This document shows positions 53,229 to 63,765 of a DNA stretch of 64,000 nt, one piece after another (position 1 is the stretch's first letter; each line of letters starts with the position of its first letter). A program made the position numbers and the translations under genes. Below the pieces are notes generated by a model. That model had not been told where the DNA came from, searched no databases, and saw only the letters and a program-made list of their open reading frames with translations. The stretch is from an uncultured Pelagibacteraceae bacterium (GTDB lineage: Bacteria; Pseudomonadota; Alphaproteobacteria; Pelagibacterales; Pelagibacteraceae). The stretch lies in contig CACHBR010000001.1 in assembly GCA_902578115.1 (NCBI GenBank), positions 1 through 64,000 of the forward strand, given 5' to 3'.

Positions 53229-54707
53229 TTAATTACTTGATTTGCCGCTTAGAAGAGATAGTTGAGCAACTTTATCATTTTTTTGCTGATCTACTAAATC
53301 AACAGGGTATTCACCAGTGAAATAATGATCGGTCAATTGTGGATACGTATTATTTCTACTCTGACTGAATATAGCTTTATATAGACCTTCTAAACTTAAA
53401 AATTTTAAAGAGTCGGCCTGTATATGCTTGCACATTTCTTTTAAATTTTTATTTGCAGCTAACAACTCTTTTTTTGAAGGCATATCAATACCATAAAAAT
53501 CTGGAAATTTTATTGGAGGTGAGGATATTCTTACATGTACCTCTTTAGCTCCTCCGTCATACAGCATCTTAACTATTTTCGAACAAGTAGTACCTCTCAC
53601 TATAGAGTCATCAATAAGAACTATAGATTTATTTTTAATTGAAGATTTATTAGAACTTAACTTTAATTTAACACCAAAACTTCTAATATTTTGTTTGGGC
53701 TCAATAAAAGTTCTTCCCACATAATGGTTTCTAATTAGACCAAGTTCAAAACCTATTTTTTTATATTGACTGTATCCAATTGCAGCAGGAACACCTGAGT
53801 CTGGAACCGGAACAACAATGTCTCCAACATCATCACTTTCTTTTGCAAGCTCGTAACCAAAATTCTTTCTATATTCATAGGCACATTTCCCTTTCAGATA
53901 ACTATCAGGTCTTGCAAAATAAACATATTCGAAAACACATGGCCTTTCCTTTTTTTTAGTGAATGGCTTTATGCTCTTTAAGCTATTATCCTCTATAACT
54001 ACTACTTCTCCATTTTTAATTTCTCTTATGAATTTTGCACCAATTATATCAAAAGCACATGTCTCTGAAGCTAATACGTAAGAGTCTTTTATTTTTCCTA
54101 AAACTAACGGACGTATTCCTAAGGGGTCACGAGCACCTATTAATTTTTTATTACTCATCATAACTAACGCATAACCTCCTTGTACTTGAAAAAGTGTATC
54201 AATAACTTTATCAATCATTTTTTGCCTTTTTGATTTTGCAATTAATTGAACTATGGTTTCAGTATCAGAAGTAGTTCTAAAAATTGCTCCCTCTCTAACT
54301 AATTTTTCTCTTAATTTTAAAGCATTAGTAAAATTTCCATTATGTGCCACACTTATTCCACCACCATAAATATCTGCAAAAAAGGGCTGGATATTTCTTA
54401 ATGATGTTTCACCTGTTGTAGAATATCGGTTGTGACCTATACAAGATTTTCCAGGTAATTTTTTTAATATATCTTTATTTGTAAAATTATCTCCAACTAA
54501 ACCATGTCTTTTTTCAGAGTGAAAATTTATTCCATCAAAGGATACAATTCCACATCCTTCTTGCCCTCTGTGTTGTAAAGCGTGCAATCCTAAAGCAGTT
54601 ATTGTAGAGGCATCAGTAAAATTATGTATACCAAATACACCACATTCTTCTCTAATTGGATTTGATTTAAATTTTTTCAATTTCTTCTTTTGTTTCTTTA
54701 ATATCAT
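53229..54707 (-). CDS. purF: Amidophosphoribosyltransferase (likely start MILKKQ at 54707; track ORF to 54728)
   Basis: ECGVFGIHNFTDASTITALGLHALQHRGQEGCGI, VLIDDSIVRGTTCSKIVKML. Confidence 0.97.
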   Translation of the reverse strand: MILKKQKKKLKKFKSNPIREECGVFGIHNFTDASTITALGLHALQHRGQEGCGIVSFDGINFHSEKRHGLVGDNFTNKDILKKLPGKSCIGHNRYSTTGETSLRNIQPFFADIYGGGISVAHNGNFTNALKLREKLVREGAIFRTTSDTETIVQLIAKSKRQKMIDKVIDTLFQVQGGYALVMMSNKKLIGARDPLGIRPLVLGKIKDSYVLASETCAFDIIGAKFIREIKNGEVVVIEDNSLKSIKPFTKKKERPCVFEYVYFARPDSYLKGKCAYEYRKNFGYELAKESDDVGDIVVPVPDSGVPAAIGYSQYKKIGFELGLIRNHYVGRTFIEPKQNIRSFGVKLKLSSNKSSIKNKSIVLIDDSIVRGTTCSKIVKMLYDGGAKEVHVRISSPPIKFPDFYGIDMPSKKELLAANKNLKEMCKHIQADSLKFLSLEGLYKAIFSQSRNNTYPQLTDHYFTGEYPVDLVDQQKNDKVAQLSLLSGKSSN

Positions 54708-55221
54708 TACCACTTGGAAATTCCTCAATTAATAATTTACTTCCTTTTTCTACCAACGGAAAAGAAAAGGATTTATTTAATGACATATCCCATTTCTCGT
54801 AAGAATAAAACCAATTTACTACCACAAATAAACAAACTGCAAAAACATATCCTTTAAAGATACCAAAGAAAAAGCCAAATGATTTATCCACAGATCCTGC
54901 TCCAGTATAAGCAAAAAGTTTCCCTAAAGTTCTTCCAATAAGAATCAATATAAAAAGTGAAATTATATATATAAATACACCCAAAACTATACCAGACACA
55001 AACTTATTATTAATGTAATCTAAAATATAAGGTTCGAATTTTGGTACTAAAATTATTGTTATTATTAATGCCAGAACCCATTTTAAAAAAGACACGAGAC
55101 TTAGAAAAAAACCTTTTGCAAAACATTGAAAAGCAAAATAAAAAATAAAAATCAAAAACAAAATATCAAATAATACTATATTTTCTTTAGTGAAAGATAT
55201 TATGCCTTCAAACATTTCCAA
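54667..55221 (-). CDS. cvpA: CvpA family membrane protein
   Basis: DILFLIFIFYFAFQCFAKGFFLSLVSFLKWVLALII; four TMs, immediately upstream of purF. Confidence 0.85.
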   Translation of the reverse strand: MEMFEGIISFTKENIVLFDILFLIFIFYFAFQCFAKGFFLSLVSFLKWVLALIITIILVPKFEPYILDYINNKFVSGIVLGVFIYIISLFILILIGRTLGKLFAYTGAGSVDKSFGFFFGIFKGYVFAVCLFVVVNWFYSYEKWDMSLNKSFSFPLVEKGSKLLIEEFPSGNDIKETKEEIEKI

Positions 55222-57703
55222 AAGGTTTAAAAGTTAGGATTAATCTAGGAAGAAGAGTAAGAACTGAAAGCATTGCCAAAAGCATAGCTATTCCAGTGAA
55301 AACTCCAAAGTAAATTGTAGGAATAAAGTTTGAAAGAACTAATATAGAGAACCCAAATACAATTGTGATCGAAGTATTTAATATTGCTACACCAACAGTA
55401 TCATGGCACCTATCAAGAGTTAAATTATAGTTTTTGTGTTTTTCAAACTCTTCTTTAAATCTATAAATATAATGAATACTATTATCTACTGCGATACCTA
55501 TGGTTATTGCCGCAATCGTTATTGTCATCATATCTAGAGGTATTTCCAACAGACCAATAATTCCTAAAATCAAAAAGGCAGCCATAAAATTTGGAACAAC
55601 TCCTATTAATGCAAGAGTGATATTTCTAAAAAGAATTAAAAACATTAAAGTTATTCCAGCCATAACTATACCCAAGGTTAATATTTGTGATTTAAACAAA
55701 CTTTGCAAAAGATTATTAAATAATATTAAAACACCAGCTAATTTAAACTCTTTAGAGTCTAAACCCAACTCATTCTTCAAATCATAATCAATTTTTTTAA
55801 TTAACTCATTTCTTCTCAGATCCTCTTTAGAGTCTAAAATTCTTAAACCGATTCTTGCTTCGTTATTTTTTATTGAAATATAAGGATCAATTACCTCTTT
55901 TTTAATTGAGTCAGGTAGCTTGGTGTACAACACACCCATTTCAAGACCTTGAAGTTTTTTTCCTTCATTTAAGTCCTCTGCTACTCTAACTATAGAGGCA
56001 AAAGATATTACTTTTCCAATTGAGTCTAGACTATCTAAATAATCATGAACTTTTGTTATTTTGTCAATTTTATCCCTAGTAAACCAATATTTGTCATCAT
56101 CTTTTTCTTCTTCACCCCAATCATCATCTTCTTCCACATCATCCTTCTCTTTTTTGGGAAATTTAATAATAATATTAAGAGGTGTAGTTCCTCCTAATTT
56201 ATTGTCTATTAATTTCATACCTTTGTAAATTTCTGTTTCTTTATTGAAGTAGTTTATAAAACTGTTCTCCACTTCGAGTTTAGTAATTCCGATAATACTT
56301 ATAATTATTACTAACAAAGCAGAAGAAAAAATTATTTTTGTATTATTTTTTGCGGCTTCAGCTAAAAAAAAGGTAATCTTTGATTTTTTTTGGTCTTTAA
56401 AATTCATATTTTTTTTGCCTAAAATATTTAAAACAGTTGGTAACAATGTAAAAGTTACAAGCATAGAAACCAACAAGCCCACTGTCATCATCCAACCAAA
56501 ATCTATAATTGGTTTAATCTCACTAAAAATTAACGACAAGAACGCGCAAATAGTTGTAAGCACTGTATAAAGAATTGGCCAAAACATCTTTTGAGATGTC
56601 CAAAGTAGTGCATCTCCATTCAAAACATCAGGGTTGTCTTTTCTATATTGCAAATACCTTACGCTCATATGAATATTCATTGCCATTGTTAAAATAAGCA
56701 TCAAAGCGATAAAATTTGATGATATTACTGTTACCTTCCATCCCACCAAACCTAAAAAGCCAATCATTATAAAAACAGAAAAGAAACAACTTAGCAGAGG
56801 TATAAAAACCCACAATAAATTTCTAAAAACGAACCATAGAGTAAAAACGATAAATAAAAATACGCCACCACCAAAAACTACAATATCATTTTTAACAAAG
56901 GTCATCATGTCGTCCGCTATCATTGGAATTCCACCTAAGTGAATAATTGGGTAAATATCTGACTTAGATCTATTAACTTTTCCTGGTGGAGGATGATTTT
57001 CAATAATTTTCCTTATCTCGTCTATATTTTGATGATTCTCTTTATTATAGATTTTTTTGTAGGCATCGTAATCTTTTAAAAATGCTTTATATTTACCTTT
57101 TTCATTTGAAACCAATTGTCCTTTAGATTTTCTTTCCAAGTAATCATTTTTGGTCCTCACGAATTCAGATAGTTTTTTATCTGGCTTTATGTAAACTAGT
57201 ATTCCACTTGTTTGTCCGTCTTCACTTATAACGAAATTTTTATAAATTGGACTTTCAATTATTTCTTCAAAACCTTTCTCTAAATCTACATCCGCACTAG
57301 ATAATGTTTTAAAATTTCTAATTCTCTCTGATAGTGGATCGTCATTATTCTTTAGTAGTGGAATATCTAAAATTGTTATAACACTATCAACCCAATCAAG
57401 ATTTTCTAAAGAGTTTTTTAATAATCCTATATTTTTAATCGTATTATCAGATTTAAAATCATAATCATCATTTGGTAAATGAGTATAAGTTAAAACCAAG
57501 AAATCTTTAGTTCCATATTTACTATTAACCTCTCTTAGATATTTTAAATCTGGGTCATTCTCGAGAAGCAAAGTATCCGAAGATGCATCTAGCTGAAAAT
57601 CTTTTGAGTAGTATCCAAAAGATAAAAGCAGTATCAATAAGATTGACAAAGTAAATTTTGGCTTTGTGATAATTAGATTTTTGTATAATTTATTTAGTAA
57701 CAC
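55208..57703 (-). CDS. RND superfamily/MMPL-type exporter
   Basis: Duplicated 6-TM RND topology; ISSNFIALMLILTMAMNIHMSVRYLQ, IGIAVDNSIHYIYRFKEE. Confidence 0.9.
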   Translation of the reverse strand: MLLNKLYKNLIITKPKFTLSILLILLLSFGYYSKDFQLDASSDTLLLENDPDLKYLREVNSKYGTKDFLVLTYTHLPNDDYDFKSDNTIKNIGLLKNSLENLDWVDSVITILDIPLLKNNDDPLSERIRNFKTLSSADVDLEKGFEEIIESPIYKNFVISEDGQTSGILVYIKPDKKLSEFVRTKNDYLERKSKGQLVSNEKGKYKAFLKDYDAYKKIYNKENHQNIDEIRKIIENHPPPGKVNRSKSDIYPIIHLGGIPMIADDMMTFVKNDIVVFGGGVFLFIVFTLWFVFRNLLWVFIPLLSCFFSVFIMIGFLGLVGWKVTVISSNFIALMLILTMAMNIHMSVRYLQYRKDNPDVLNGDALLWTSQKMFWPILYTVLTTICAFLSLIFSEIKPIIDFGWMMTVGLLVSMLVTFTLLPTVLNILGKKNMNFKDQKKSKITFFLAEAAKNNTKIIFSSALLVIIISIIGITKLEVENSFINYFNKETEIYKGMKLIDNKLGGTTPLNIIIKFPKKEKDDVEEDDDWGEEEKDDDKYWFTRDKIDKITKVHDYLDSLDSIGKVISFASIVRVAEDLNEGKKLQGLEMGVLYTKLPDSIKKEVIDPYISIKNNEARIGLRILDSKEDLRRNELIKKIDYDLKNELGLDSKEFKLAGVLILFNNLLQSLFKSQILTLGIVMAGITLMFLILFRNITLALIGVVPNFMAAFLILGIIGLLEIPLDMMTITIAAITIGIAVDNSIHYIYRFKEEFEKHKNYNLTLDRCHDTVGVAILNTSITIVFGFSILVLSNFIPTIYFGVFTGIAMLLAMLSVLTLLPRLILTFKPFGNV

Positions 57704-57751
57704 TATTATGAGATATAACTCAAAAGAATAGAATTTAAAATTATATATTTA

Positions 57752-59176
57752 TTAATTTTTTTTAGCGTCTTTAAACTTGGTATAAATAGCCTCGAATTCA
57801 ACTTTAACATTTCCAGTCGGTCCGTGCCGTTGTTTGCCGATCATAATGTCTGCTGAACCTAATATTTCATTCATTTTTGATTGCCATTCAGCGTGTTCAA
57901 TACTTCCTAATTTTGGTTCTTTTCTTTCGAGATAGTATTCTTCACGATAAACAAACATTACTACATCTGCATCTTGTTCAATTGATCCTGATTCTCTTAA
58001 ATCAGAGAGTTGTGGCCTTTTATCATCTCTTTGCTCTGCAGCTCTTGAAAGTTGAGAAAGTGCTAAAACCGGAACATTCAGCTCTTTTGCTAAAGCTTTA
58101 AGACCCTGAGTAATCTCAGAAATTTCCTGCACTCTGCCATCATACCTTCTTGAACCTGCTGACATTAATTGTATGTAATCAACTACAATTAAATCTAAAC
58201 CAAACAACCTTTTTATTCTTCTTGCTCTATTTGAGAGAGTTGAAATCGTAATCGCTGGAGTTTCGTCAATAAGCATTGGAAGTTCATGAATATTTCTAGA
58301 TGTTTCAATTAATCTATTCATTTCCTCTTCTGTTATTTTACCCCGTCTTATATCATTAGACTTAATTCTCGACTGTTCAGAAACTATTCTTGTTGATAAT
58401 TGTTCGGATGACATTTCTAATGAAAAAAATGCTACTACAGACTTTTTGTTTTCGTCAGAATTTTTTTTTGCAGCATGAAAAGCTATATTTGTTGCCAAAG
58501 CTGTTTTACCCATTGAAGGTCTTCCAGCTATAATTACTAAATCAGATTTATGAAGACCACCAAGCCTTTCGTCAAGATCAACCAGACCTGTTGGCACACC
58601 AACTATACCCTGGTCGTTTTTCATTGCACTAGTTGCCATTTCTAAAGTTTGATCTAATGCTTTTCCAAATTGTGAAAAGGATTGACTAAAAGTACCCCTC
58701 TCAGCCAAATCAAATAATAATTTTTCTGTATTTTGAATTATATCGTCTCCACTTTTTTCAAGCGACTCATCCATAGATTCTTCTGTTAAATTTTCAGAGA
58801 TTTTTACGAGTTCTCTCTTTACAAATTTTTCGTGTATTATTTTTGCATAATCTATGCATTGTCTGACAGAAGATGAAAATCTAGTAAGTTTTACTAAATA
58901 TTCTGTTCCACCAACTTCTGATAAACTATTTTCATTTTCAAAAGCATTTTTTAATGTAATTGGATTTGCAATCATTCCTTTGTTATGCAGTTTTTCAACA
59001 AATTCATAAATTTTAGAATGTAATGGGTCATAAAATTCTTTATTATTTATGATACTTGCTATTTCATCAATAATATCATTATTTACTAAAATCGAACCTA
59101 TTAATGCTTGCTCAGCCTCAATATTGGAAGGTAATTTTATTTCTTTTGACAATGTTTTTATTTTTAAATTATCCAT
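57752..59176 (-). CDS. dnaB: Replicative DNA helicase
   Basis: LPSNIEAEQALIGSIL, IIAGRPSMGKTALATNIA, VFFSLEMS-type AFFSLEMSSEQLSTRI, LSQLSRAAEQRDDKRPQLSDLRESGSIEQDAD. Confidence 0.98.
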   Translation of the reverse strand: MDNLKIKTLSKEIKLPSNIEAEQALIGSILVNNDIIDEIASIINNKEFYDPLHSKIYEFVEKLHNKGMIANPITLKNAFENENSLSEVGGTEYLVKLTRFSSSVRQCIDYAKIIHEKFVKRELVKISENLTEESMDESLEKSGDDIIQNTEKLLFDLAERGTFSQSFSQFGKALDQTLEMATSAMKNDQGIVGVPTGLVDLDERLGGLHKSDLVIIAGRPSMGKTALATNIAFHAAKKNSDENKKSVVAFFSLEMSSEQLSTRIVSEQSRIKSNDIRRGKITEEEMNRLIETSRNIHELPMLIDETPAITISTLSNRARRIKRLFGLDLIVVDYIQLMSAGSRRYDGRVQEISEITQGLKALAKELNVPVLALSQLSRAAEQRDDKRPQLSDLRESGSIEQDADVVMFVYREEYYLERKEPKLGSIEHAEWQSKMNEILGSADIMIGKQRHGPTGNVKVEFEAIYTKFKDAKKN

Positions 59177-59256
59177 TGGAATATGAGTTTATCCCATAAA
59201 AACCAATGTTATTAAAACAAAAGTTATTAACGTTTTTTTTTGATCTGTGGAGAATT

Positions 59257-59715
59257 TTATTTTTTTAAAGTATTTTTTTCAACTGTCACACGTAATTCAA
59301 CTATCAAATCTGAATGTAGGTTAATAGATATTGGAAATTGACCTATTTTATTTATTTCTTTTTTAATATCTATCTGTGAAGGGTGTATTGTTTCTTTAAA
59401 GTTATCTAAGAAATATTTAGAAATTTCTTTTGGTTTAATGTTTCCGTATAGATCACCATTTTCTTTTGTTTCTTTATTAAATCTAATAGTTTTTTTCTTT
59501 ATTTTTTCGTAAATATCTTTAGCTAACTTCTTTTGCTCACTATTTTTCTTGTTTATCTCGCTTCTTTTTTTATTAACATATTCAATATTTTTTTTATCAG
59601 CTCTTAATGCCTTACCAAATTTTATTAAAAAATTTCTTCCATAACCATCTTTAACATTTACAACTTGGCCAACATCACCTAAATTTCTTATTTTTTCTAA
59701 TAAAACTATGTCCAT
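59257..59715 (-). CDS. rplI: 50S ribosomal protein L9
   Basis: MDIVLLEKIRNLGDVGQVVNVKDGYGRNFLIKFGKA. Confidence 0.97.
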   Translation of the reverse strand: MDIVLLEKIRNLGDVGQVVNVKDGYGRNFLIKFGKALRADKKNIEYVNKKRSEINKKNSEQKKLAKDIYEKIKKKTIRFNKETKENGDLYGNIKPKEISKYFLDNFKETIHPSQIDIKKEINKIGQFPISINLHSDLIVELRVTVEKNTLKK

Positions 59716-59716
59716 T

Positions 59717-59989
59717 TTATATAAGACCTAAAATTTTTGCTCTTTTTACAGCAGTTGATAGCTGTCTTTGTTTAAATTGACTCACTGAAGTAATACGTGA
59801 AGGAAGTATTTTACCAGTATCAGAAGTGTACCTTCTTAATAATTTAATATTTTTATAGTCAACTATTGGAGAGTTTTTTTGAGATAGTGGACAGCTTCTG
59901 CCAAATTTCATTTCAGGTTTTTGAAAAAGTGTCAATCTATTTTGACTTCCAAATTTTTTACCTTTTTTATTTTTTTTATCTCGTCTCAT
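59717..59989 (-). CDS. rpsR: 30S ribosomal protein S18
   Basis: [48 protein letters not shown]. Confidence 0.97.
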   Translation of the reverse strand: MRRDKKNKKGKKFGSQNRLTLFQKPEMKFGRSCPLSQKNSPIVDYKNIKLLRRYTSDTGKILPSRITSVSQFKQRQLSTAVKRAKILGLI

Positions 59990-59994
59990 AATAA

Positions 59995-60315
59995 TTATTT
60001 TTTACTACCAAAAAATTCATTTTTTAAATCAATTTTGTCATATTTAACTGTCAAATATCTTATTACATTAGTATCTATTGATAACTGCTTTTCAATTTCT
60101 TTTACCAATTTTCCTTCAATTTCTATTTTAAAATGAACAAAATTACCCTTTTTATTCTTCTTAATTTTATTAGCTAAGTTTAATAATCCCCATTTTTCAG
60201 TTTTTAATATTTTTCCTGATTTGTCGATTATTTTGGAGTATTTATCTATTAAGCTTTGCATCTCTTTATCAGAGAGATCTTGTTTACCAACGATAGTATG
60301 CTCATAATATGCCAT
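59995..60315 (-). CDS. rpsF: 30S ribosomal protein S6
   Basis: [24 protein letters not shown]...[28 protein letters not shown]. Confidence 0.95.
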   Translation of the reverse strand: MAYYEHTIVGKQDLSDKEMQSLIDKYSKIIDKSGKILKTEKWGLLNLANKIKKNKKGNFVHFKIEIEGKLVKEIEKQLSIDTNVIRYLTVKYDKIDLKNEFFGSKK

Positions 60316-60409
60316 ATTTTAATAAAAAAAGTTTTTTAAGATCGGACTTATACTATTTAAATTTTGTTTGTACAATAGTAATAATAGTTAAATTTTATAT
60401 TTGATTAAA

Positions 60410-61333
60410 ATGAAAACTCTAATGTTTCCAGGTCAGGGCTCACAATCAGTAGGAATGGGTGCAGAATTATACAAAAATTTTGAGTTAGTAAAAAAAATTT
60501 TTAAACAAGCAGATGAAAAATTAAATTTTTCAATCTCAAAAATTATATTAGATGGCCCAGATAGTGAATTAAAACTCACAAAAAATACTCAGCCAGCAAT
60601 TATGTTAGTTAGTTACTCGATTTACAAAATAATCATTGAAGAGTTTGGTATTGAAATTAAAGACGTTAAATATTTTTGTGGCCATTCATTAGGAGAATAC
60701 AGCGCCTTGGTTTCTATTGGCTCTCTTAATTTTGAAGACGCGTTATATCTTTTATATGAAAGAGGAAAGTCAATGCAAGAGGCGGTACCCGAAGGGAAAG
60801 GAGCAATGCTTGCAGTTTTAGGACTTAAGATGAATGAAATAGAAGATTATATTAAACAAATTAAAAATAAGGGAATTTGTGAAATTGCTAATGACAACTC
60901 AGATAGTCAAATTATTTTAAGTGGAGAGAAAAAAATTATTGAGGAAATAAGCAATATTCTTAAAAATAATAAAAAAAAATCAATATTACTACCTGTTAGT
61001 GCTCCATTTCATTGTTCTTTAATGAAAAGTGCTGCTGAAAAAATGAAAGGCAAAATACTCAAAACTGATTTTAAAAATCCTGCAAAAGAAGTAATTAGCA
61101 ACGTTACTGCAAAACCCGTGAGTGATAGTGAAGGCATTAAAAAATTATTAATAGATCAAATTACTTCCAAAGTAAGATGGAGAGAAAGTCTTTTATACAT
61201 GATTAAAAATGGAATAAACGAATTTATTGAAATTGGTCCTGGTAAAGTATTATCTGGCTTGACCAAAAGAATTAGTGGAAATGTTAAGGTTAAAAGTATA
61301 AATACAATTGAAGATATTAAAAATCTTAAATGA
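60410..61333 (+). CDS. fabD: Malonyl-CoA:ACP transacylase (ATG at 60410)
   Basis: LMFPGQGSQSVGMGAELY, FCGHSLGEYSALVSIGSL. Confidence 0.97.
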   Translation: MKTLMFPGQGSQSVGMGAELYKNFELVKKIFKQADEKLNFSISKIILDGPDSELKLTKNTQPAIMLVSYSIYKIIIEEFGIEIKDVKYFCGHSLGEYSALVSIGSLNFEDALYLLYERGKSMQEAVPEGKGAMLAVLGLKMNEIEDYIKQIKNKGICEIANDNSDSQIILSGEKKIIEEISNILKNNKKKSILLPVSAPFHCSLMKSAAEKMKGKILKTDFKNPAKEVISNVTAKPVSDSEGIKKLLIDQITSKVRWRESLLYMIKNGINEFIEIGPGKVLSGLTKRISGNVKVKSINTIEDIKNLK

Positions 61334-62064
61334 TTAATTTTAAAAATAAAAAAATCTTGATAACAGGAGCTACTGGTGGAATAGGGGGAGAACTAGTTAG
61401 AAAATTTATTTCTCTCGGTGGATCTGTTTTTGGTACAGGTACAAAATCTGAAAAACTTGATATTTTAAAAAAAAATAACCCTGATGTTAAATTACATAAA
61501 TTTAATCTTTCAGAACATGATAAAATAGAGAACTTTATCACCCATGTTATTTCTGACCTAGGTGGATTAGATATTTTAATAAATAATGCTGGAGTAAATG
61601 TCGATAATTTATCTTTAAGAATGAAAGATGATGAATGGAAAAAAGTTATTGATATTAATTTAACATCTACATTTCTTTTATCCAAATATTCAATTAAGAA
61701 TATGTTGAAAAACAAATTTGGTAGAGTGGTTAATATCACTTCTATAGTAGGACACACAGGAAATCTTGGACAATCAAATTATTCGGCTTCTAAGTCGGGA
61801 ATTATAGGAATGTCAAAAAGTTTGGCAATTGAATATGCAAAAAAAAATATTACTATAAATTGTGTATCCCCTGGATTTATAGTTTCTGATATGACAGAGG
61901 CTATAGCTGAAAAAGTGAAAACAAATTTAATTTCAAGAATACCCATGGCAAAACTTGGTACAGCAGAAGATGTATCAAATTGTGTTGCCTTTTTGTCATC
62001 AGATTTGGCCTCATATGTTACTGGAGAAACAATACATGTTAATGGTGGAATGTATATGTCTTGA
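61330..62064 (+). CDS. fabG: 3-oxoacyl-ACP reductase
   Basis: ILITGATGGIGGELVRKF, NNAGVN, SNYSASKSGIIGMSKSLA, VTGETIHVNGGMYM. Confidence 0.96.
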   Translation: MINFKNKKILITGATGGIGGELVRKFISLGGSVFGTGTKSEKLDILKKNNPDVKLHKFNLSEHDKIENFITHVISDLGGLDILINNAGVNVDNLSLRMKDDEWKKVIDINLTSTFLLSKYSIKNMLKNKFGRVVNITSIVGHTGNLGQSNYSASKSGIIGMSKSLAIEYAKKNITINCVSPGFIVSDMTEAIAEKVKTNLISRIPMAKLGTAEDVSNCVAFLSSDLASYVTGETIHVNGGMYMS

Positions 62065-62123
62065 CAAAAAATAAGAAAAAACTTAATAACAAATTAATTT
62101 AATATTCAAAAAGGAATTAAAAA

Positions 62124-62363
62124 ATGACAAAAGATGTAGGAGCAACAGTTAAAAAGATCGTAGCAGATCATTTAGGTGTCGATGAAGCAAAAGTTACAGA
62201 TGAAGCAAGTTTCATAGATGATCTAGGTGCAGATAGTTTAGATACAGTAGAACTAGTTATGGCTTTTGAAGAAGAATTTGGTTCTGAAATTTCTGACAGC
62301 GAGGCGGAAAAAATTTTAACAGTTGGAGATGCTATAAAGTTTATTGAAAGTCACTCCAATTAA
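62124..62363 (+). CDS. acpP: Acyl carrier protein
   Basis: [47 protein letters not shown]. Confidence 0.98.
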   Translation: MTKDVGATVKKIVADHLGVDEAKVTDEASFIDDLGADSLDTVELVMAFEEEFGSEISDSEAEKILTVGDAIKFIESHSN

Positions 62364-62388
62364 GTTAATTTTTTCTTTCATTCATTAA

Positions 62389-62967
62389 ATGACCAAATCA
62401 ACAAAGCCTTTGATGCTTGTGCTATCATCACCTTCCGGGGCTGGAAAAACGACGCTTTCAAAAAAAATTCAACAATCGGATAATTCTTTTGAAATTTCTG
62501 TATCACATACAACGAGAAACCCAAGACCAAATGAAGTAGATGGTGTTGATTATCATTTTGTAACCAAAGAGAATTTTTTAAAATTATTAGACGAAGGATT
62601 GTTCTATGAGCATGCCAAGATTTTTGGCAATTTCTATGGCACTTCAAAATCATCAATCAAAAAAATTACTGATAATAAACACAATGTGTTATTTGATATT
62701 GATTGGCAAGGTAGTGAGCAACTAAGCAAATTCAAAGAGCTTAATTTAGTAAAAGTATTTATACTTCCACCAAGCAAAGAAGAATTAGAAAAAAGACTTA
62801 TAGCAAGAAATCAAGATGATAAAGAAGCAATAAAAAGAAGAATGCTTGCATATTCAAAAGATATTGCTCACAAAAAAGATTATGATTACGTATTGATTAA
62901 CGATAATGTTGAAAATTGTTTCAATGAACTAAAAAAAATTGTTTCAAAGCACCTTAAAAATAATTAA
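62389..62967 (+). CDS. gmk: Guanylate kinase
   Basis: LVLSSPSGAGKTTLSKKI, SVSHTTRNPRPNEVDGVDYHFV. Confidence 0.97.
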   Translation: MTKSTKPLMLVLSSPSGAGKTTLSKKIQQSDNSFEISVSHTTRNPRPNEVDGVDYHFVTKENFLKLLDEGLFYEHAKIFGNFYGTSKSSIKKITDNKHNVLFDIDWQGSEQLSKFKELNLVKVFILPPSKEELEKRLIARNQDDKEAIKRRMLAYSKDIAHKKDYDYVLINDNVENCFNELKKIVSKHLKNN

Positions 62968-62970
62968 AAT

Positions 62971-63765
62971 TTACTTACTATTCATTTCTTCATATTTCTC
63001 AGTTATTTTATAAAAATTTTCACAGGACAAATCAGACGGTCTTTTGTTAAGACTTATATTCAATAACTTAGCAACTTCTTTATAGTTTTTAAAAATTTTA
63101 GAAAATGGCTTATTAATCATTTTTCTTTTTCCCGAAAAAAATATTTGAGTTATTTTTTCGAGATTTTCAATATTTTTAATATTATATTTGACTTTTGTTT
63201 TTGGTTTGAATGCTATTACTTTTGAATCAATTTTGGGAGATGGAAAAAAACAATCTTTTGATACTTTAAAATCATGAATAACATCTAGCTTTAAATTAGC
63301 TAATATTGTTATTCTACTATAACTTTTATTACTAGGTTTAGCTAAAATTCTGTCTGCTACTTCTTTTTGAAACATAAAAATTACCATTTCTATTTGTGGG
63401 TATAATTTTTCAAATTTAATTAATTTTGCTAAAATTTGTGTTGAAATATTATATGGCAAATTACCGAAAACTATTTCACTTCTAAAATTAGAATTTAAAT
63501 GAAATTCTAGAATATCTTCATTGTAAATTTTGTAGTTTTTAAAAGTATCAAATTTTAAATTAAGAATTTTACAAAGCTGTTTATCTTTTTCTATTAGAAG
63601 AAGTTCTTTTGGCTTTTTCTCCAAGAGATGTTTAGTTAAATTGCCCGTACCCGGTCCTATCTCTAAAACATTTTTGTTTGTAATATTTGTTAAACTCAAA
63701 ATCTTGTTAATAATATTTTTATCGATTAATAAGTTTTGTCCAAGAGACTTTTTAAGCTTTAACAT
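62971..63765 (-). CDS. rsmA: 16S rRNA dimethyladenosine transferase
   Basis: KKSLGQNLLIDKNIINKI, LEIGPGTGNLTKHLL, FGNLPYNISTQIL. Confidence 0.96.
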   Translation of the reverse strand: MLKLKKSLGQNLLIDKNIINKILSLTNITNKNVLEIGPGTGNLTKHLLEKKPKELLLIEKDKQLCKILNLKFDTFKNYKIYNEDILEFHLNSNFRSEIVFGNLPYNISTQILAKLIKFEKLYPQIEMVIFMFQKEVADRILAKPSNKSYSRITILANLKLDVIHDFKVSKDCFFPSPKIDSKVIAFKPKTKVKYNIKNIENLEKITQIFFSGKRKMINKPFSKIFKNYKEVAKLLNISLNKRPSDLSCENFYKITEKYEEMNSK

